53,162 nt of DNA from Mariaggregatimicrobium sp964498785 (GCA_964498785.1 CAZCJL010000039.1:1-53162), one strand, 5' to 3'; positions 1 to 9,539 are shown, counted from the stretch's first letter. The notes: generated by a model not told the origin, from the sequence alone. Program-made: numbers and translations.

Positions 1-72
1 CCTCGGTAGCTCAATCGGCAGAGCGGGTGGCTGTTAACCACTAGGTTGTAGGTTCAAGTCCTACCCGGGGAG
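1..72 (+). tRNA. tRNA-Asn (GTT), 5' base missing
   Basis: The cloverleaf can be drawn by hand. The acceptor stem is positions 1-6 with 65-71, and the first base of the 7-bp stem lies just outside the window. The anticodon stem is 26-30/38-42 around loop 31-37 with anticodon GTT at 33-35. The T stem is 48-52/60-64 around a TTCAAGT loop, and the discriminator is G72. CCA is not encoded (CAA follows). The anticodon gives asparagine. Confidence 0.95.
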
Positions 73-114
73 CAATAAAATTGTTCTTTATGATTACACA
101 AAATCTACTATTAC

Positions 115-150
115 GGGTATCACAACATGTTGTGAATACCCTTTTTTTTT
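115..150 (+). terminator. Rho-independent terminator after tRNA-Asn
   Basis: An inverted repeat (GGGTATCACAACA, then TGTTGTGAATACCC) spans 115-141 and is followed directly by nine T at 142-150. It lies about 40 bases after the tRNA and should end that transcript. Confidence 0.85.
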
Positions 151-252
151 GTCTGGGTTTTATATTGAACAATTTGAAAATAACTTAAATTGAGCAATTA
201 ACATTTGGCTATTGGCTTTTAGCTAAAAAATTTAATATGGTTAGAATAATAA

Positions 253-282
253 TTGTACATCACCAAACAGGTGAAATATTAT
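253..282 (+). promoter_or_regulatory. Possible promoter for the sorting-domain protein at 347
   Basis: TTGTAC at 253-258 and TATTAT at 277-282 are separated by 18 bases, 65 bases before the start codon. The match to the sigma-70 consensus is moderate. The rest of 151-346 is AT-rich with no gene. Confidence 0.3.
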
Positions 283-346
283 AACAAGCTAAACGCTGTT
301 TTTAAGAATAAGTTAGAAAATATATAATAAAAAAAAGAGGTCTGTT

Positions 347-2026
347 ATGAACAAAAAGATACTATTCCTGACACTGGCCATTACACTATTGGCCGTTTCT
401 CTTTCGACAGGGCAGGTTGTGGAAACGAAAAGCCTTTCCAAAGAAAGAGGATATGAACCCATCGTGATCGATACTGTTGGGCATATTTTTGAAGTGGATA
501 CATTTTTCACCTCTTCTGAACAAGTAAAAGTTTACTCCTATCATTCCGGAACCGGCTGGGTTCCGGTTCCCTTTCAAATTGATGAAGCAGATCCCTACGA
601 CACGCCGGATAATGACTTTGAATACAATGATAAACTGCTGTTTTTAGCACAGGATTTAGGTGACAGAGCCACAGAAGACAATTGGGTAGATGATGCCGAA
701 GCAAGAGCGAATCTGAAACGATATGAATTTGAAGTGATTGACAGTATTGATCCCGAGAAAAAAGGTTGGTGTTATATCTACAAATCGATTACACTGGAAA
801 AATCCAATACAAAATATCTTAATTATGATCCTGTTACAGATATTGTTGATGGCGAGTACTACCGCTTTGATTATTTGAAGAACTGGTATCCGGCGAATAT
901 GATAATTACTCCGGAAGGCGGAGGGAACAATACTGATTTTTATGAACGAACAAAATTTCGTTTTGCATTCGCTGCAGGACCAATTCCTTTAACAATTTTG
1001 GAAGAAAATCTTGTAGCAGACTCAAATCCAATATATAATGCGAATGCAAATATTCGGTTGAAACGAGAAATAAAATTGCATGTTGTTTCCGAGAAAGATA
1101 CGCTTGATACTGTTCCGTTTACAATGACAAACTATCCCTATTCATCTATCTTCTCCGGACGAGTTGACACTAATTTCGGCTTTTTTAAAGTACTAGCAGT
1201 ACGCATGTCTTATGATTTAGATTCAACAGCCATCGGAATGAAATTCTATCATGGCGATAGCACCGGGATAAAGGATGCAAATGAAACGATTACCATAGAT
1301 GGAAACAATGGACTGGACGGTGTGGATACCTCGCTGACAAAGAATAAAGCGAACTGGACCATGGCCAGCAGCCCCACAGGTGGCGCTGGGACATTATTAA
1401 CCGTGAACAATGTGAGCTTCGAACCCAGCGAAGCGATGATCGATCCGTATTTTCAATATTTATACTACTGGGATGATGCCAGCGGAAACGGAAAAACCTT
1501 AACCGATCCTCGCTATGATTATGATACCGGAGATAGTTTATCCTACGGTGATCATGGCATGTTATTCGAGAGTGACGACCTGAAAGGTATTTTCGTATAT
1601 CGGAGCACCAGCTTCCTGCTGCCAGCAAATCAAACCGCTGCGGCAGGTCAGCAAATATTCTACAACGTGCATTCTCCCATGACAAGGTCTGTTGTAATAC
1701 AAACGTACTCCACAGATATTGCAGCAGGTGAACGAAATACAAAACCGTATACCTATAACTTGTATTCCAACTATCCGAATCCGTTTAATCCATCCACAAC
1801 AATTTCCTTTGAAATTGCAATAAATGAGAACGTTGTGCTGGAAATTTACAATATTCAGGGCAAGCATGTCGCGACCCTCGTAGATGGCGAGCTTGCGGCA
1901 GGACATCACAGTGTGAACTGGAACGGAACGGATTCATTCGGAACGAGTTTAAGTTCAGGAATCTACGTGTATACATTGAAGACAGAGTCGTTTAACGCAT
2001 CGCGCAAAATGCTTTTGATTAAGTAG
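347..2026 (+). CDS. Secreted protein with type IX sorting domain
   Basis: This 559-residue protein has a signal peptide (about residues 1-22, MNKK then a hydrophobic run ending near STGQ). Its last roughly 90 residues form a Por-secretion (type IX) sorting domain, seen as NYPNPFNPSTTISFEI, then LEIYNIQGK, SSGIYVYTL and a basic KMLLIK end. This domain normally sends proteins through the type IX translocon to the cell surface. The roughly 445 residues in between are acidic and look beta-rich (many YYxWDD, DTGDSLSYGD-like stretches), and I recognise no enzyme family in them. An AAAGAGG ribosome binding site precedes the ATG by about eight bases. It stands alone after the tRNA terminator. Function unknown. 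Confidence 0.9.
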   Translation: MNKKILFLTLAITLLAVSLSTGQVVETKSLSKERGYEPIVIDTVGHIFEVDTFFTSSEQVKVYSYHSGTGWVPVPFQIDEADPYDTPDNDFEYNDKLLFLAQDLGDRATEDNWVDDAEARANLKRYEFEVIDSIDPEKKGWCYIYKSITLEKSNTKYLNYDPVTDIVDGEYYRFDYLKNWYPANMIITPEGGGNNTDFYERTKFRFAFAAGPIPLTILEENLVADSNPIYNANANIRLKREIKLHVVSEKDTLDTVPFTMTNYPYSSIFSGRVDTNFGFFKVLAVRMSYDLDSTAIGMKFYHGDSTGIKDANETITIDGNNGLDGVDTSLTKNKANWTMASSPTGGAGTLLTVNNVSFEPSEAMIDPYFQYLYYWDDASGNGKTLTDPRYDYDTGDSLSYGDHGMLFESDDLKGIFVYRSTSFLLPANQTAAAGQQIFYNVHSPMTRSVVIQTYSTDIAAGERNTKPYTYNLYSNYPNPFNPSTTISFEIAINENVVLEIYNIQGKHVATLVDGELAAGHHSVNWNGTDSFGTSLSSGIYVYTLKTESFNASRKMLLIK

Positions 2027-2407
2027 TATCATATTACCAGATGATAGGTTAACCATTAAAAAGTTAATTAGTTGACAGGATAACAGGATAAACTGGATAA
2101 TTAAATCATGTAAATTTTGTGCGCCCGGACGCATCTGCCTAAGGCATGGTTATCCTGTCTAAATTAAATTAGTTACGAATTCATAAAGTCATTTGATATA
2201 AACTATAAGTCGTGTTAAGTGGCTCATCCTTGCGAAGGTTTGAAACCTTCGCAAGGATACATTATCCAACGGAGAAATATTGGATGACAATCGGAAGTCT
2301 ATATGGGACTATTTAATTGAACGAACACCCGTCGAGATAATCGCATCGCAGTACTGTAGCAGTTCAATCTTTTATTTCTGAATAAATAAAATTCGGAGCA
2401 GTAAAAT
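2027..2407. other. Intergenic region with inverted repeats
   Basis: This 381-base stretch holds no convincing gene. GACAGGATAAC (2074-2084) and GTTATCCTGTC (2149-2159) form an 11-bp inverted repeat. A 33-bp palindrome lies at 2226-2258. An open frame around 2253-2381 (with SIWDYLIERTPVEIIAS) looks protein-like but has no start signal; it may be a gene remnant. Confidence 0.6.
2226..2258. repeat. 33-bp palindrome, copy 1
   Basis: Two perfect 16-base arms (ATCCTTGCGAAGGTTT and its complement) surround a single G. Each arm is itself nearly palindromic around GCG. Copies at 40310 and 40527 share the same architecture with different stem sequences. Confidence 0.9.
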
Positions 2408-3298
2408 ATGAAAATCAATCATTGGTTACTTATAATTCTCATTTTATTGATTGGTGGAATCGTCACCTGTAACGGAGACAAGGGGCTATCTCCCACTCCG
2501 TGGATCGAGGGTAAAATTTACATTGAGTCGATTCAGCGTGTGGAAGAAGGGCAAACCGGCGATATGGTCGTTGTGGTGGCTCCTGACTTTCCGCCGAAAA
2601 ATTGGACCGACATCATCAAAACGCCGCCGCTAAGGTTTGACCGGACCGTGAATAAAGATACCATTGAATACAAGGTTCCCCTGAATTACGGCGAGTATGC
2701 TGTCGTGGCTGTGTTGTGGAAACCGAAGGGTGAAGAATGGTCATTTGAAACGATCTCGAATATTTTGGGCGTTTATACTGCGCCGAATTTGTTCAAACCC
2801 AAACCAGTGACTATTACCAAAGAAGATGATTTTGTAACAGGCGTCGATATTTATGCGGATTTCGGATTCGTGCGTTATGGCGCTTTTCTGGAAGGCACGA
2901 TTACGTATACCGGCGATTTCAATCCGGATACGGACATGATGATTCTGGCATCTTTTCCCATGAAACCGGAAACTGTGATCGATTATCTGTTTGCGCTGGG
3001 CTGGGATCTGACGCTGCCGATTACTGAATCTGCTTACAAACCGTATCGGTTCACGTTAAATGTTGCTCCTGCCTATCATAAATATATCGCGCTTTTCTGG
3101 CGGCGTAAAAAAGGCGGGCCTTATGATTTCAAAAAAATCGCCGACCTGATGTTCCCTGACGATTTACCGCAAATCGGAGCATTCGTTCCGGAGGGAACCT
3201 ACCTAGCGAAGGGTGAAACCATGAGCTCCTTTGTAAACGACGCCGGCGATACCGTCAAAATCGATCTGGTTGCTGATTTTTCTAAAACGTATGAATAA
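2408..3298 (+). CDS. Putative lipoprotein, partner of a TonB receptor
   Basis: The 296-residue product starts with a basic tip and a hydrophobic run ending in GGIVTC-N, a loose lipobox with Cys21 as the possible lipidated residue (Thr at -1 is unusual). The body has no motif I recognise. It contains two segments of similar character, each with an acidic DFVTGVDI- or VKIDLVADF-type strand, which suggests a beta-sandwich. The stop is 18 bases before the TonB-dependent receptor gene on the same strand, so the two are probably co-transcribed and this may be a surface or periplasmic partner of that receptor. The substrate is unknown. The ATG has only a weak binding site (GGAGCAG, about eight bases upstream). 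Confidence 0.8.
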   Translation: MKINHWLLIILILLIGGIVTCNGDKGLSPTPWIEGKIYIESIQRVEEGQTGDMVVVVAPDFPPKNWTDIIKTPPLRFDRTVNKDTIEYKVPLNYGEYAVVAVLWKPKGEEWSFETISNILGVYTAPNLFKPKPVTITKEDDFVTGVDIYADFGFVRYGAFLEGTITYTGDFNPDTDMMILASFPMKPETVIDYLFALGWDLTLPITESAYKPYRFTLNVAPAYHKYIALFWRRKKGGPYDFKKIADLMFPDDLPQIGAFVPEGTYLAKGETMSSFVNDAGDTVKIDLVADFSKTYE

Positions 3299-3316
3299 TA
3301 ACACGCAGGATTAAAT

Positions 3317-5485
3317 ATGAAGAAGATTACAGTCCTTTTTCTGCTATTTTTATTTCTTATTTCAAACATTGGTTACTCTCAAGGTTTACTGAGTACGATA
3401 AAAGGAAAAATTGTTGATAAAAAAACAAAAGAGGCGCTGCCAGGCGCAAATATCCAAATCATCGGAACTTATCTTGGCGGCAGCTCCAATGTTGACGGAG
3501 AATTCGAATTAAAAAAGATACCGCTAAAAACGTGCGCCCTGCGTATTTCAATGATTGGTTACAAAAATTACGTGTCCGGTGAATATGAACTGGAGCTTGG
3601 CGAAACGGTAGAAATTCCTGTTATTGAAATGGAACCGACCGTCATTGGCATGAATCCGATTGTCGTGACAGCCAGTAAACAACGGCAGGATTTGTCGGTG
3701 ATACCGCACAGTATTTCCGTTTTGCCGGAAATCGAGTTGATTGACCGAACGCCGCTTCGTCTTGATAATGCACTCGAAAGCGTTGCCGGCGTTCATTTTA
3801 TTGAAAACCATATCAATATTCGCGGCTCCTCCGGGTATACCAGAAATGTTGGCTCGCGCGTGTTGCTGGTTATTGATGAAGTGCCAATGATGAACAGCGA
3901 TAACAACGAGATCAACTGGAATATTCTGCCAATCCTCGATGTGGAACAGATTGAAGTAATCAAAGGCGCTGGTTCTGCGCTCTATGGCTCGAACGCGTTG
4001 GGCGGTGTTGTGAATGTCATCACAAAATCACCATCCGATGTGATGCGATTTAAAATTCGCACCGTCAGCGGTATTTATTCTACCCCGGTTTACGAAGACT
4101 GGAAATGGACAGACCGCACATTAAATTATACAAAAAATGACGTCAGTTTTAGCAAAAAATTCGGTGAATTGGGCGTAAACATCTCTCTCGGTTATCATCG
4201 CTCAACTGGCTATCGAACTGACGGTGAATTTACAAGACTAAACACAAGCTCAAAATTCGTTTATCAATTTCCGGATGCTTCCAAACTGATATTTTACGGT
4301 GGATTCAGCCATGAAAATCGGGATGAATTCATCGAATGGCAGGATCAACATAATGCGCTGTATTCATCCCCGTTTTACAGTGAAGCCAAAGTGCGCCTGG
4401 ATGCAATTGACACCTATCTGATGTATCAAAAACCAATTACCGCAAAAGCAGGATTAAAGATGAGAGTGTCATATCTGTCGTCATTATCCGGGGATCAATA
4501 CGAACGGACAAAGGATTATTTCCCGGCGATCGGATTTGGTTCTGAAATCAATATGGATTGGCTGCCACATCCGGCTCATAATATCACTTTTGGTACTGAA
4601 TACAAGATCGATGGCGGACATACTAAATTCATCGGCAATCATAAAGGTTATTCCGTTGCGCCGTATATTCAGGATCAATGGCAGGTTTTTCGACAACTAA
4701 CAATGACACTGGGTCTCCGTTATGATGATTACCGTGTAATGAATTCCGACTATCACGAAAACCATTTAAATCCCAAATTGGGAATAAATTTTACGCCATT
4801 TAGCGGTACTATTTTGAGATTCTCTGGCGGCAGTGGTTTTCGGGCGGCGTCTATTTTTGAAAGATATTTGAATTTTAAATATAAATTATTTACCGCTGTT
4901 CCCAATGAAAATCTAAAAGCGGAAAAATCCTGGTCATTTGATTTTGGTGTTCGCCAGCAACTCACGAACAACTGGTGGATTGATGCTGCTGTGTTTCATA
5001 ATGATTATTATAACTACATCGAACCTGTGGAAGATATTCTGGATGATTTCAGCCTGCAGGTACAATTCCAAAATGTCGTTCGCGCCCGGATACGAGGTGT
5101 GGAATTTTCCACAAAAGGAAACTGGCTAAACGAACATATCGGATTACAAGCGAATTTTACATGGATGGATGCCCGCGATCTAAACCAGAATACAACACTC
5201 AGCTATCGACCCGATATGCTGGCTTTTTTCGTTCCGTCTATTAAGTTTGCACCATTTGAATTTCAAGCGGAATACCGCTATGCCAGCCGTATCGATAAAG
5301 TCATGCTGTATTCTTATGATCAGCGAGTCCCACAAAAAGTATGGACATTCCGGGCTTTTCTAAGGTTAAAAAATTTCACATCGATTATCGCGCTGAATAA
5401 CGCATTCAATTACGCTTATACCCAACTCGAAAGAAATTTAGGGGAAATCCGCAACGTATCGATCACATTTATGTACGATTTATAA
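3317..5485 (+). CDS. TonB-dependent outer membrane receptor
   Basis: This 722-residue protein has a signal peptide (residues 1-22, ending YSQ). A carboxypeptidase-regulatory-like beta-sandwich follows (about 27-110, KGKIVDKKTKEALPGANI and GEFELKKIP). A plug domain lies at about 118-240 (VVTASKQRQDLSVIP, VEQIEVIKGAGSALYGSNALGGVVNVIT). The rest is a 22-strand-type barrel ending in an aromatic-rich strand (SITFMYDL). Such receptors import iron complexes, cobalamin or oligosaccharides using TonB energy; the sequence does not reveal the substrate. The extra N-terminal domain is typical of FCB receptors. The 3' end overlaps the convergent gene at 5480 by six bases. Confidence 0.95.
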   Translation: MKKITVLFLLFLFLISNIGYSQGLLSTIKGKIVDKKTKEALPGANIQIIGTYLGGSSNVDGEFELKKIPLKTCALRISMIGYKNYVSGEYELELGETVEIPVIEMEPTVIGMNPIVVTASKQRQDLSVIPHSISVLPEIELIDRTPLRLDNALESVAGVHFIENHINIRGSSGYTRNVGSRVLLVIDEVPMMNSDNNEINWNILPILDVEQIEVIKGAGSALYGSNALGGVVNVITKSPSDVMRFKIRTVSGIYSTPVYEDWKWTDRTLNYTKNDVSFSKKFGELGVNISLGYHRSTGYRTDGEFTRLNTSSKFVYQFPDASKLIFYGGFSHENRDEFIEWQDQHNALYSSPFYSEAKVRLDAIDTYLMYQKPITAKAGLKMRVSYLSSLSGDQYERTKDYFPAIGFGSEINMDWLPHPAHNITFGTEYKIDGGHTKFIGNHKGYSVAPYIQDQWQVFRQLTMTLGLRYDDYRVMNSDYHENHLNPKLGINFTPFSGTILRFSGGSGFRAASIFERYLNFKYKLFTAVPNENLKAEKSWSFDFGVRQQLTNNWWIDAAVFHNDYYNYIEPVEDILDDFSLQVQFQNVVRARIRGVEFSTKGNWLNEHIGLQANFTWMDARDLNQNTTLSYRPDMLAFFVPSIKFAPFEFQAEYRYASRIDKVMLYSYDQRVPQKVWTFRAFLRLKNFTSIIALNNAFNYAYTQLERNLGEIRNVSITFMYDL

Positions 5486-6277
5486 CCGCCAATAAAGACC
5501 AAAGGAAAGGGCAATATCATCCAGCCCGTTTTGTGGATGGTATGCTCTTTCCCAATAACCGTATTTTATCTCATTTTCAATTTCACGGTTATAAATAGCC
5601 TGCTCCACAACATCTTGTTTCACTTTTACAAAACTCAACCCAACTTTCGATAATTCCAATGATGCGCCAATTTTTGAGGAAATATTTATATCCATTCCAA
5701 AAAGAAAGTATTGCGCCACTCCGGATAAAGACAGCGTCGGGTTTGAGTATTGTTCCGCCCATATTTCCTCGTTCGTTTCAACATCGATCTTTCTTAATTC
5801 GCCTTCGGATTTGAAATCATAAGCGTAGTGCCCCACTCCCAATCCAAGTTTTAAAAAAATGTTTTGATCTTTTGACACCGAATTTCGAAAGATAAGTGCC
5901 AGATCCACAGGGAAGCCGGACATTTTAAACGTCGCTTTGTTATGGTATTTTGCATCTTCCGTATCAATTATTCCATAATTGACGTAACCTTTATCCTCAA
6001 ACTGACTATAACCATATCCGGATGAAAATCGTACCGCTACATTTGGATGGAAGAAATAATTGAATTCCGCCTGCAAAGTTGCCGGTACCATCTGATCGGA
6101 AGACGCGATGACTTGATTCTCGAAATTCACCAGATCAAGTGTCATGTGTTGAAAAAAACCTGTGCCTAATTTTACAGCCATTGTTGAAAAAGGCTGATAT
6201 TCTGCTTTCGGTGTATTTGTTTGACTCCAGGATGTTGTAGAATTCAGAATCAATAAAAATAGTAGTAATTTTTTCAT
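5480..6277 (-). CDS. Probable outer membrane beta-barrel protein
   Basis: I place the start at the ATG at 6277 (265 residues). GAGGG sits just upstream there and the protein then begins MKKLLLFLLILNST, a clean signal peptide ending near SWSQ. An in-frame frame opens further up at 6292 but has no such site. The mature part alternates polar and aromatic residues (FSSGYGYSQF, LKLGLGVGHYAYDF, ALSFGLYWRL) and ends in an aromatic strand, as small outer membrane barrels do. It lies 25 bases downstream of a sorting-domain protein on the same strand and may share its transcript. No specific family is recognised. Confidence 0.8.
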   Translation of the reverse strand: MKKLLLFLLILNSTTSWSQTNTPKAEYQPFSTMAVKLGTGFFQHMTLDLVNFENQVIASSDQMVPATLQAEFNYFFHPNVAVRFSSGYGYSQFEDKGYVNYGIIDTEDAKYHNKATFKMSGFPVDLALIFRNSVSKDQNIFLKLGLGVGHYAYDFKSEGELRKIDVETNEEIWAEQYSNPTLSLSGVAQYFLFGMDINISSKIGASLELSKVGLSFVKVKQDVVEQAIYNREIENEIKYGYWERAYHPQNGLDDIALSFGLYWRL

Positions 6278-6302
6278 AATACCCTCATTCATTCGTTTGC
6301 CC

Positions 6303-8150
6303 TTATCTGAGCAAAGTCATTTTTATTGTTTGTTTAAAATTATCAGCAATCAATCGACAAAAATAGACACCATTGGGAACGGGATATCCATTTTTATCGA
6401 GTCCATCCCAGTTGACAGAATACCTTCCGGGGGGCTGCTTTCTGTTGATCAAAGACGCTACCAACTGTCCCCGAATATTGTAAATATTTAAAACAACATA
6501 ACTTCTTCGATTAATTTGATAAACTATTTTTGTGGATGGATTAAACGGATTGGGATAATTTCCGATGAGAGAAAAATGTTCCGCGATATATTCACCAAGA
6601 TTTTGATTGATATATGTTGATCCATAAACTTTTAATTGAACCGGCTTTTCGACCCGTGGCGCGGCCGGATCGTTGCTTTCGATCATTAGTTTTCCGTCAT
6701 AAACGCCAGGATCAAATCCCCGAGCATTAGCGTATACCTGAACAATTTGGCTATCGTCTGTCGCTACGGCAAATACCGATGGTCCAATACCGCGCACCCA
6801 ATTCTGATCAGAATAGATACACGAAACTTGCAGTCCGAATGTTCCCACATTATAAACCACAAATTGGCTCACCCCTTCCATCGGATCGGCGTGATAATCG
6901 ACGATTGCTTTTTGTAAATAATCATACTTTTCCTCACTCCATGACGCGCCATCGGTGCTCGTAAAATTTGCGCCAGGGGTTGCACTTTCATCCACAAGAG
7001 ACGTTGGATATCCACTGGTAAGCTCGCGGTGACCGATCCAGAAATTTCCGGACACTATGATTGGTTTGTCAGAGAAATCCAATCCCCCCCACATAATATT
7101 TTCCAGCGGCAAGGAAACAGTCATGCTGTCCCGAAACAATATTTCGCCAGGTAGATTATCTTTATCTTTCCAGATAAAAAACTCGCACTGTTTCGAGCGC
7201 ATCTCATAATCTGAATTTATAAATGCGGTTAGTAGTTTTTTTACGACAGCCGGTCGCGATGAAAAGAGTTTCGTTGCTTCGTACGCAGTGCGGTATTTTT
7301 CATAAAATGGGAAAAAGGGGGGGATGTATTCATTAGACAACGTATCCTCGTCCCAGTTGTAAGCAGTCCCCCCAAAGATATCATTGTTTATAGCCGGCAC
7401 AGAAAGCGCTGAACGAAAATTATCTATTTTGGCCGACCGATCATCATCATCATTATTTGAATCAGATACTGCTGTCACCAGAAAAACAAGCGTATCCGGA
7501 GTGATCACAATTTTGGGTTCGTCGAATTCAGAATATTGCACGACAGCTAACTGAAGATAATCGTAATCTTCCTCGAACCATTCAATTCCATTTTCAGCAT
7601 AAAAATTTGTCGCATCAATGGTTTGTCTGCTATCAATAACAGAAGTTGGAAAACCAGAGGTTAATTCTTTGTGTCCGATCCAGAAGTCATCTTCCAGATA
7701 AATCGACGTATCCGAAAAATCGACTCTGAACCATTCAAATCCGGTCGCATTCATGCGCACTCTTTTTTGAGTTGCATATATTTGATTTCCTGGCAGCCCC
7801 TGCTTGTTTTTCCACACGTAAAATTCGACGTCTTTGCTCGTAGTTCCCTCGTTCTCATTATAAAACGCCACATAAATAGAATGTAACCGACATTTCGATT
7901 GTGGTTTGAGTGCAACCGCTTCGACCAGCCTTTGATATGGCTCTTCAAAATACCCGAGTGGTTCATCGTAACTATATGCTAATGTATCAAATACATCATC
8001 TTGATTGACTTGCTGTGGATGTATTAGTTCAATATCGCTTAACAACTTTATATGCTTGACAATTTTGCTTTCAGCACGAATAAAATTAGGACATACAACG
8101 AGGATGAGTATTATTAATTTATTAAAAGAATTTCTTTTCAGAGCAACCAT
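6303..8150 (-). CDS. Secreted protein with internal duplication and type IX sorting domain
   Basis: I place the start at the ATG at 8150. It yields MVALKRNSFNKLIILILVV, a normal signal peptide, and a putative promoter at 8184-8212 lies just upstream, so the longer frame back to 8216 cannot be the true start. The 615-residue product contains two copies of a domain of roughly 200 residues. Each has xFxVWKxKxxLPG, a FWIGHxELTSGxPTS segment and a WxEExYDYLQ segment. The last roughly 85 residues are a type IX sorting domain (NYPNPFNPSTKI, VLNIYNIRGQ, NGVYFCRL, KMTLLR). The duplicated domain is not one I can name; it may bind a surface ligand. Confidence 0.88.
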   Translation of the reverse strand: MVALKRNSFNKLIILILVVCPNFIRAESKIVKHIKLLSDIELIHPQQVNQDDVFDTLAYSYDEPLGYFEEPYQRLVEAVALKPQSKCRLHSIYVAFYNENEGTTSKDVEFYVWKNKQGLPGNQIYATQKRVRMNATGFEWFRVDFSDTSIYLEDDFWIGHKELTSGFPTSVIDSRQTIDATNFYAENGIEWFEEDYDYLQLAVVQYSEFDEPKIVITPDTLVFLVTAVSDSNNDDDDRSAKIDNFRSALSVPAINNDIFGGTAYNWDEDTLSNEYIPPFFPFYEKYRTAYEATKLFSSRPAVVKKLLTAFINSDYEMRSKQCEFFIWKDKDNLPGEILFRDSMTVSLPLENIMWGGLDFSDKPIIVSGNFWIGHRELTSGYPTSLVDESATPGANFTSTDGASWSEEKYDYLQKAIVDYHADPMEGVSQFVVYNVGTFGLQVSCIYSDQNWVRGIGPSVFAVATDDSQIVQVYANARGFDPGVYDGKLMIESNDPAAPRVEKPVQLKVYGSTYINQNLGEYIAEHFSLIGNYPNPFNPSTKIVYQINRRSYVVLNIYNIRGQLVASLINRKQPPGRYSVNWDGLDKNGYPVPNGVYFCRLIADNFKQTIKMTLLR

Positions 8151-8183
8151 AAAAACGTTCTCACAATTGGTTAACATCAAATG

Positions 8184-8212
8184 AAAATAATAAAATCTAA
8201 ACAAAATGTCAA
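8184..8212 (-). promoter_or_regulatory. Putative promoter, TTGACA-N17-TATTTT
   Basis: On the minus strand a perfect TTGACA (8212-8207) is followed after 17 bases by TATTTT (8189-8184). The -10 box lies 33 bases from the ATG at 8150. Spacing and placement fit a sigma-70-type promoter. Confidence 0.5.
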
Positions 8213-8261
8213 TCAAAATGTCTGTTCATGAAACATATTTCCACTGAAAATAGAAATTTTA

Positions 8262-9254
8262 TCAATATCCATATACGCGTTTTAATATTCTGCAAAACAA
8301 GGCGCTCATCCAACTGGACTCGTTTTTATTCCTGCCAAAATCAAATTCCTTCCACTCGGGTATTGTCTTTTCTGACGTTAAAAAGCCTTTCCCATTCCAC
8401 CGGTTCATGACGAAACAGATCATTTCGTTGAACGTGGCATTATCGCAATATTCAGGAAAATTGCTGACTGTATTTAAAATATTTAAAATATCTAATCCCA
8501 TGTAATGAGCCGGATAACGGAGTTTTCGTATAATATCGGTTGCGCCTAAATCACATGTGATAATGACTGGCACATCATTTTGCCAGAGATTTAATATTTG
8601 TTGAATTACGGCTTTTAGCATCGCGGAATACTTTTCACCGAAAAGACTTAGTGCTAACACTGCATATAATCCTGCCACAGGACAGCTTGGCGCGTATTGA
8701 TCGGGTTCACCTTGTTGTTTCTTCCAATCGCAATGCCAACCGCCATCGTGTCTTTGGGTTGTCAACAAATAGTTTATTCCGGCTGCGATTGCTTTTTCGT
8801 GCAAATATCCTAATTTTCCAAAGCTATACAAGAGATGTGCGGTCATACAAACAGCCGTGACCGTTGTATTTTTTTTTCGACGGTAGCCGATTGTGAACTG
8901 ACCATCTGGCATTTGATACAAAAAAATAAACCGAATCGCATCATCTATTGGCAAATCATCTCTTGTTAAACCAATATCTGCAAAAAATTTTGCGACCCAA
9001 TAAAAAGAACCATATACTTTATAGCTGGCAACTGAACCAGCAAGCGAAGATACACCAAGAGTTTTGTTGTTAAGTTTATGCGCCAGTTCAATAATTCTTT
9101 GATCGTGCAATAGATTTTTTTTAAGAACATAAATTTCGCGGATTATATTCTCGGTTTTAATTTCCCGATAAAATAGATACTTTGAATAGAGTTGATCAGT
9201 TTTGGCTAATTGCGATTTATTAATATCATAAAATGATTTTAATTCACGTGTCAT
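8262..9254 (-). CDS. Prenyltransferase/squalene-cyclase-repeat protein (alpha/alpha toroid)
   Basis: The 330-residue protein contains repeats typical of terpenoid-cyclase and protein-prenyltransferase toroids: a YQMPDGQFTIGYRR segment (about residue 110) and QRHDGGWHCDWKK (about residue 160), the QxxDGGW-type repeat. It is about half the length of squalene-hopene cyclases and lacks their DxDD catalytic motif, so I would not call it a cyclase. Such short toroids are common in FCB genomes and their role is mostly unknown. No signal peptide is visible. The ATG has no clear Shine-Dalgarno site. It is separated from the sorting-domain gene at 8150 by a promoter, so it is probably a unit of its own. 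Confidence 0.75.
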   Translation of the reverse strand: MTRELKSFYDINKSQLAKTDQLYSKYLFYREIKTENIIREIYVLKKNLLHDQRIIELAHKLNNKTLGVSSLAGSVASYKVYGSFYWVAKFFADIGLTRDDLPIDDAIRFIFLYQMPDGQFTIGYRRKKNTTVTAVCMTAHLLYSFGKLGYLHEKAIAAGINYLLTTQRHDGGWHCDWKKQQGEPDQYAPSCPVAGLYAVLALSLFGEKYSAMLKAVIQQILNLWQNDVPVIITCDLGATDIIRKLRYPAHYMGLDILNILNTVSNFPEYCDNATFNEMICFVMNRWNGKGFLTSEKTIPEWKEFDFGRNKNESSWMSALFCRILKRVYGY

Positions 9255-9265
9255 GTAAATTCAAC

Positions 9266-9293
9266 TTGATTTTTACATTTTTTTTTTTATAAT
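9266..9293 (+). promoter_or_regulatory. Putative promoter of the cold shock gene
   Basis: TTGATT (9266-9271), a T-rich 16-base spacer and a perfect TATAAT (9288-9293) lie 35 bases upstream of the ATG at 9329. Confidence 0.55.
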
Positions 9294-9328
9294 TACAGAT
9301 AGACAATAATAATTCAGGGAAATGTATT

Positions 9329-9532
9329 ATGGAATATGGCCATGTAAAATCCTGGGATTCTTCTAAAGGTTATGGATTTATAACCGACGAAGATGATAAT
9401 GACTATTTTGTCCATGTAAGTGATTTGGACATCACAATTAAAGACAAAAGACTTCGAGAGGGTCAGCGGGTTTCCTTTGATATTCGCACGGATTTTAAAG
9501 GAGACCGTGCAATAAACGTTCGTTTTAAATAA
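9329..9532 (+). CDS. Cold shock protein (CspA family)
   Basis: This 67-residue single cold-shock domain has RNP1 (KGYGFI, 13-18) and RNP2 (YFVHV, 26-30), followed by LREGQRVSFDI. Proteins of this family bind single-stranded RNA or DNA and melt RNA structure at low temperature or during growth shifts. It is a normal length for the family. The gene has its own promoter (9266-9293) and ends at a bidirectional terminator that separates it from rplS. DxD-rich loop residues (DEDDND) between the RNP motifs make this copy somewhat acidic. Confidence 0.95.
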   Translation: MEYGHVKSWDSSKGYGFITDEDDNDYFVHVSDLDITIKDKRLREGQRVSFDIRTDFKGDRAINVRFK

Positions 9533-9539
9533 TAAAAAA

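Noticed and set aside
1290..1742. Long antisense frame inside the first sorting-domain gene
   Set aside because: It lies opposite a clear secreted protein and its translation has no signal, domain or start site.
2253..2381. Protein-like frame with SIWDYLIERTPVEIIASQY
   Set aside because: No start codon with a binding site, it begins inside a palindrome, and I recognise no family; at best a decayed gene end.
6303..8216. Longer version of the sorting-domain protein starting at 8216
   Set aside because: It would begin upstream of a promoter-like TTGACA box and bury the signal peptide; the ATG at 8150 is better.
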